DNA from: JANPCX01 sp031431125
Lineage (GTDB): Bacteria; Pseudomonadota; Gammaproteobacteria; Burkholderiales; Burkholderiaceae_C
Assembly: GCA_031431125.1 (NCBI GenBank)
Contig: JANPCX010000019.1
Span: 15,540-79,539 of the forward strand
Length of the DNA: 64,000 bases
Reading direction: 5' to 3'
Shown here: positions 60,736 through 64,000 of the stretch, piece after piece
How positions within the stretch are numbered: position 1 is the first letter of the stretch
How the letters are laid out: each line of letters starts with the position of its first letter
The notes under the pieces: generated by a model
The model's input: the letters and a program-made list of their open reading frames with translations, nothing else
What the model was told of the DNA's origin: nothing
Databases searched by the model: none
Translations under genes and position numbers: made by a program

Positions 60736-61848
60736 TCAAAAAACGGTGAGCTTGGGTGCAGCAGCGGCTGCCTTGTTGAGTGATCCCGCATGCGCTTGGT
60801 GCTCTTCGGCCATGGTGTAGCTGGAAGCCAAACGGCTCAACCACTGCTGGGCGCTGGGCAGCTCATCGGGCGGTGCGTGTGCTTGGTCCTGCAAGCGACG
60901 CAGGTCTTCGCTGACCACGGCCAGCACCTGGCTCATGCGGTCTTGGTATTGGAAGGACACCAGCATGGAGACGATGTCGGCCTGAATGCCGAGCCCGCGT
61001 TGGCGAAGTGATTCGGCTTCCTGCTGCAACTGCTGCAAGCCGTCTTGCATGCGCTGCGTGACGCTTTGAATGCGCTGCTCTGAGCTTTGCACCTCGTTGC
61101 TGTCGTCCTGGCTGACGCGCTGCGCCTGCGCCAAGGTGTGCTCGATCACATGCAGCACTTGGTCGATGCGGTCAATGATGCGTCTGCCTGTTTCGGCTGA
61201 TTTGGTCGACAGCCCCCGCACCTCGCCCGCAACAACCGCAAATCCACGCCCGTGTTCCCCGGCCCGCGCCGCCTCAATGGCGGCATTGAGTGCAAGCAAA
61301 TTGGTCTGAGCGGCGATCTGCCCGACTTCATCCGCCATGGCGCGCAACTCGCCGGTGGTATTGGCCAGGAGCTTGACGCCGTCCAACAACGACGACTTGC
61401 TCTGCAGAATTCTGCGCAGGCCCTCCGTCACCGGCTGCAGTTCGGCCTCACAGTGGGCCAACAAGGCCGTCGATGCTGATGCAGTCTGCGCTGCGTCTTG
61501 TTGCGGCTTCAGTCCGACCTCACCCAAAGCGGCAATCACGTCGTTGAAGCGCTGCAACAGTTGTTGGGTGGCGCTGCCCGCTTGCTGGTCGGCCGTGGTG
61601 AGGTGGTGCTGCCACACCGGGGCCACATCAGCCAGAAAGTTCTGCCAGCCGGAAAGAAGGGTCAGGCGTGCGTCACGCTCGCGGCGGCGCTGCCCGAGTG
61701 AGCGCCAGGCCTGCCAGCACAGCGCGACACCCATCAGCAACACCAAAACCGGGGCCCAAGCGGGCTGCCACCACGCTGCAGCGGCAGTTAAGCCGGCGAC
61801 CGCTAGAAGCAGTCGTTGATCTTGCGGAATTTCTGTCCAGTCGGCCAA
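60736..61848 (-). CDS. Short methyl-accepting chemotaxis-like protein
   Basis: Receptor-like protein of 370 residues without a periplasmic domain. Two closely spaced hydrophobic stretches (LLLAVAGLTAAAAWW, APVLVLLMGVALCW) anchor it, and the signalling hairpin QTNLLALNAAIEAARAGEH with GFAVVAGEVRGLS follows. It is the first gene of the chemosensory operon. The start is TTG 61848 with GGTGG upstream; there is no in-frame ATG before a stop codon. It probably senses a cytoplasmic or membrane cue, or serves as scaffold for the CheA complex. Confidence 0.85.
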   Translation of the reverse strand: MADWTEIPQDQRLLLAVAGLTAAAAWWQPAWAPVLVLLMGVALCWQAWRSLGQRRRERDARLTLLSGWQNFLADVAPVWQHHLTTADQQAGSATQQLLQRFNDVIAALGEVGLKPQQDAAQTASASTALLAHCEAELQPVTEGLRRILQSKSSLLDGVKLLANTTGELRAMADEVGQIAAQTNLLALNAAIEAARAGEHGRGFAVVAGEVRGLSTKSAETGRRIIDRIDQVLHVIEHTLAQAQRVSQDDSNEVQSSEQRIQSVTQRMQDGLQQLQQEAESLRQRGLGIQADIVSMLVSFQYQDRMSQVLAVVSEDLRRLQDQAHAPPDELPSAQQWLSRLASSYTMAEEHQAHAGSLNKAAAAAPKLTVF

Positions 61849-61858
61849 AACAAAACCA

Positions 61859-61907
61859 CCAAAACATCCTTAACGTTCACAAATAGTAAACGTATTGGAT
61901 GTTTTGG
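61859..61907. promoter_or_regulatory. Inverted repeat in the leader of the chemosensory operon
   Basis: CCAAAACATCC (61859-61869) and GGATGTTTTGG (61897-61907) are a perfect 11 bp inverted repeat with 27 bp between, about 10 bp before the TTG start on the minus strand. It could be an operator or a leader hairpin covering the ribosome site. The rest of 61849-62118 shows nothing else. Confidence 0.5.
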
Positions 61908-62118
61908 ATTGCATAAACAGCGTGGGTTTATGCCTGTTGTTCTGTTACAAAACAACGGAACAGTGCAGGACCAGGGGTCCCAGCCGCGCCGTTCGTGCCA
62001 GCACGGAACCGACCTGAATGGCCTGGGCGGGCCTGCAGCGCTTGGACTAAGCTTGGTTGGCTTTTTGCAACGTGGGGGGACGATTTGTATGTCAACAGAC
62101 CCTGGTCAAACCGAGGGT

Positions 62119-64000
62119 TCAAGCCAAACGATCTAGCTCGGCCAGCAGCAATTTCATGGAAACCGGCTTGGTAAGGTAGTCATCGAATCCGGCGGCTTTG
62201 GCCTCTTCGATTTGTTGTGGCATGGCATTGGCCGATACGGCAATACACCGAACCGATTGCAAGGCGGGCACCAAACGCAGCTTTTCTATCACCTGCAAGC
62301 CGTGCAGGTCAGGCAGCATCATGTCGACCAGGATGAGGTCGGGTGTCTGGCGCATCGCGGCATCGATGCCACGTTGCCCATCCACCGCCATCTCCAGCGC
62401 AATGCCAGGGCGAAGCGACACATAACCCTCTAACAATGCTCGGTTGACGGCGTTGTCTTCGATATAGAGCACACGGCTCCAATGCGGCTCTGGTGATGGC
62501 ACGATGGCGTCTGTCCCTGCCGTGGTCGCCCTGGCGTCTTGCGACTCAGCGGTGCCGCCGTCTGCCTGCCAACGGCTGGGGGCTTGTGCGGCTTTGAGCA
62601 CCACGCAGAACTGCGAGCCGACGCGCAGCTGGCTGGACACGGAAACCTCCCCGCCCATCAACTCCACCAAGTGTTGGGTGATGGCCAGCCCGATACCAGT
62701 CCCTTCGATCGTCGAATGTTCTTTGCCCAATCGATTGAAGGGCTGAAACAACTGTGCCAACTGCTGGTCACTCATGCCCAAGCCTGTGTCTTTCACCACC
62801 AAACGCACGTCGGCATCGGTGGCATCGAGGGAGATGAAGACCTTGCCGTGGGGACGGTTGTACTTGATGGCATTGGTCAGGAGGTTGAGCACCACTTGCC
62901 GCAAGCGCGTCGCGTCGCCACGAACCCAAACATCTCTGGCAGTCTGCGTCTGCTGCGCCCACTCCAAGGTCACCTCCCGCGCTTGGGCTTGGGCTTGGGC
63001 CAGACGAATGGCTTCACGAACTTCATCCGTCAAATTCACTGCCGTGACCTGCAAACGCAGCGCACCGGTTTCGATGCGCGACACGTCCAACAAGTCGTTG
63101 ATCAGGGCCAGAAGATGCCCCCCGGCACTGCGAATGCGCTCAACCCGTTTGCGGTGGGATACAGACAGCGCCGGCGCCGTATCGGCCTCCAGAATTTCTG
63201 CAAATCCCAAGATGGCGTTCAAGGGCGTGCGCAGTTCATGGCTCATGCGGGCCAAGAACTCACTTTTGGCGAAGTTGGCTTGTTGCGCCATGGCGGCTGC
63301 AGTGCGGGCGTTTTCTGATTCGCGTTGTTCTGTCACATCATGGACGACCAGGACCGTGGAGACGGCCATGCCCGCCGCGTCGCGCTGCAAACTGTGCTGC
63401 CCAAGCAAATAGCGGACAGAACCATCGGGACGAACTGCACGAAAGGAGCGCAGCTGTGAGGGTTCTCCTGCCAAGAGGCGACGCATGTTGACTTGCGCCA
63501 CCCTGCGGTCATCGGGGTGAAATGCCATCAACCACTCACTGCGCGGGCACCCCTGGGGCGTGTAGGAGCGGCCCAGTATCGTGCACAGGTTCTCATTCAA
63601 ATAGGCCATGTCGCTGGCCAAATCCAGCCTGGCGACACCCAGCCCGGCCACCGACAGCGCCATGTCGAGGTTGGCAGAGACATCACGCAGCTGCCGCGCG
63701 GTGGCTAAGCGCTCAGCCTCGGCTTGTTTGCTGCGGGTGATGTCTTGGAGGGCACCCCACAAGCGGTTGATGCCGCCCATGCTGTCCCGCTGCGCTTGCC
63801 CGACCGAACGTACCCAACGGCTTTCGCCGTCGGCGGTCACGATTTGCAGCTCCAGGTCCCAAGGCTCGCCATGCAAGCGGCAGCGCTCCAAAGCGTCGCG
63901 GGCTTGTGCGCGAAATGCGGGGGCAACAAAGTCCAGTCCGCTGTCCATCACAGGGGTGTAGCCTTCAGGCACACGAAAGAGAGCTGCGACTTCGTTCGAC
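62119..64000 (-). CDS. PAS hybrid sensor histidine kinase (5' end outside window)
   Basis: Hybrid kinase; the frame stays open to the window end, so the N-terminus is missing. Visible parts are the end of one PAS/PAC unit (WDLELQIVTADGESRWVRSV), a second PAS (LCTILGRSYTPQG, then LLGQHSLQRDAAG), HisKA (ARMSHELRTPLNAILGFAEIL), HATPase (LLTNAIKYNRP, GTGIGLAITQHLVELMGG) and a C-terminal receiver (VLYIEDNAVNRALLEGY, acceptor Asp in ILVDMMLPDLHG, Lys in LTKPVSM). There is no HTH. It lies upstream of the chemosensory operon on the same strand, 270 bp away. A link with that operon is possible but unproven. Confidence 0.9.
   Translation of the reverse strand, partial: SNEVAALFRVPEGYTPVMDSGLDFVAPAFRAQARDALERCRLHGEPWDLELQIVTADGESRWVRSVGQAQRDSMGGINRLWGALQDITRSKQAEAERLATARQLRDVSANLDMALSVAGLGVARLDLASDMAYLNENLCTILGRSYTPQGCPRSEWLMAFHPDDRRVAQVNMRRLLAGEPSQLRSFRAVRPDGSVRYLLGQHSLQRDAAGMAVSTVLVVHDVTEQRESENARTAAAMAQQANFAKSEFLARMSHELRTPLNAILGFAEILEADTAPALSVSHRKRVERIRSAGGHLLALINDLLDVSRIETGALRLQVTAVNLTDEVREAIRLAQAQAQAREVTLEWAQQTQTARDVWVRGDATRLRQVVLNLLTNAIKYNRPHGKVFISLDATDADVRLVVKDTGLGMSDQQLAQLFQPFNRLGKEHSTIEGTGIGLAITQHLVELMGGEVSVSSQLRVGSQFCVVLKAAQAPSRWQADGGTAESQDARATTAGTDAIVPSPEPHWSRVLYIEDNAVNRALLEGYVSLRPGIALEMAVDGQRGIDAAMRQTPDLILVDMMLPDLHGLQVIEKLRLVPALQSVRCIAVSANAMPQQIEEAKAAGFDDYLTKPVSMKLLLAELDRLA

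Overview
The window reads as chromosomal DNA of a GC-rich beta-proteobacterium of the order Burkholderiales, most likely family Comamonadaceae. The evidence is the double-length UvrA, the glyA-nrdR pair behind a ZTP riboswitch, the DctB/DctD-type pair, the gene set of the type II secretion locus, and two kinds of dispersed intergenic repeat common in that group. The genus cannot be fixed from the sequence alone. I recognised no rRNA, tRNA or CRISPR array.

Layout. 1-5.9 kb: the 3' part of pbpC (carrying a small in-frame repeat), a LuxR-type response regulator with its hybrid sensor kinase, a 166 bp MITE-like palindrome, a Rossmann-fold protein and a TfoX_C protein coupled to uvrA. 5.9-14.2 kb: a 1905-residue tandem UvrA, a 556 bp near-palindromic repeat and a group IIC intron with its maturase, the intron inserted directly behind a terminator. 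14.2-19.7 kb: a probable malonate unit (MatB-like ligase, MHS transporter, 53-residue membrane protein) facing a Tat-lipoprotein FAD oxidoreductase. 20.4-28.9 kb: a DctB/DctD-type two-component system whose regulator has a changed sigma-54 loop, then three periplasmic binding proteins and a chemoreceptor with no transporter genes. 28.9-34.9 kb: speD-murU-pepP, and on the other strand tkt and gap.

34.9-47.6 kb: a subtilase with a hexanucleotide-encoded Thr-Pro linker and a GlyGly-CTERM-like tail, a racemase, a LysR regulator, and a type II secretion operon gspL-M-N-D-E-F. gspC and gspG-K are absent here, and a 527 bp repeat separates gspE from gspF. The subtilase tail is of a kind usually found on type II secretion substrates, so protease and secretion genes may be functionally linked. 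47.6-52.4 kb: nrdR, glyA with its ZTP riboswitch, a lytic transglycosylase and a UbiD-family decarboxylase. 52.6-64 kb: an HTH-receiver regulator, then a chemosensory operon transcribed leftward (short receptor, CheY, STAS, small ORF, CheA, PAS-containing receptor, CheW, CheR) without cheB or cheD, and finally a PAS hybrid histidine kinase cut by the window end.

Most genes are ordinary housekeeping or signalling genes. The points most worth a second look are the fused UvrA, the two related long palindromic repeats, the intron placed behind a terminator, the in-frame repeat in pbpC, the chemosensory operon without a methylesterase, the GAFTTA regulator and the binding protein/receptor cluster.
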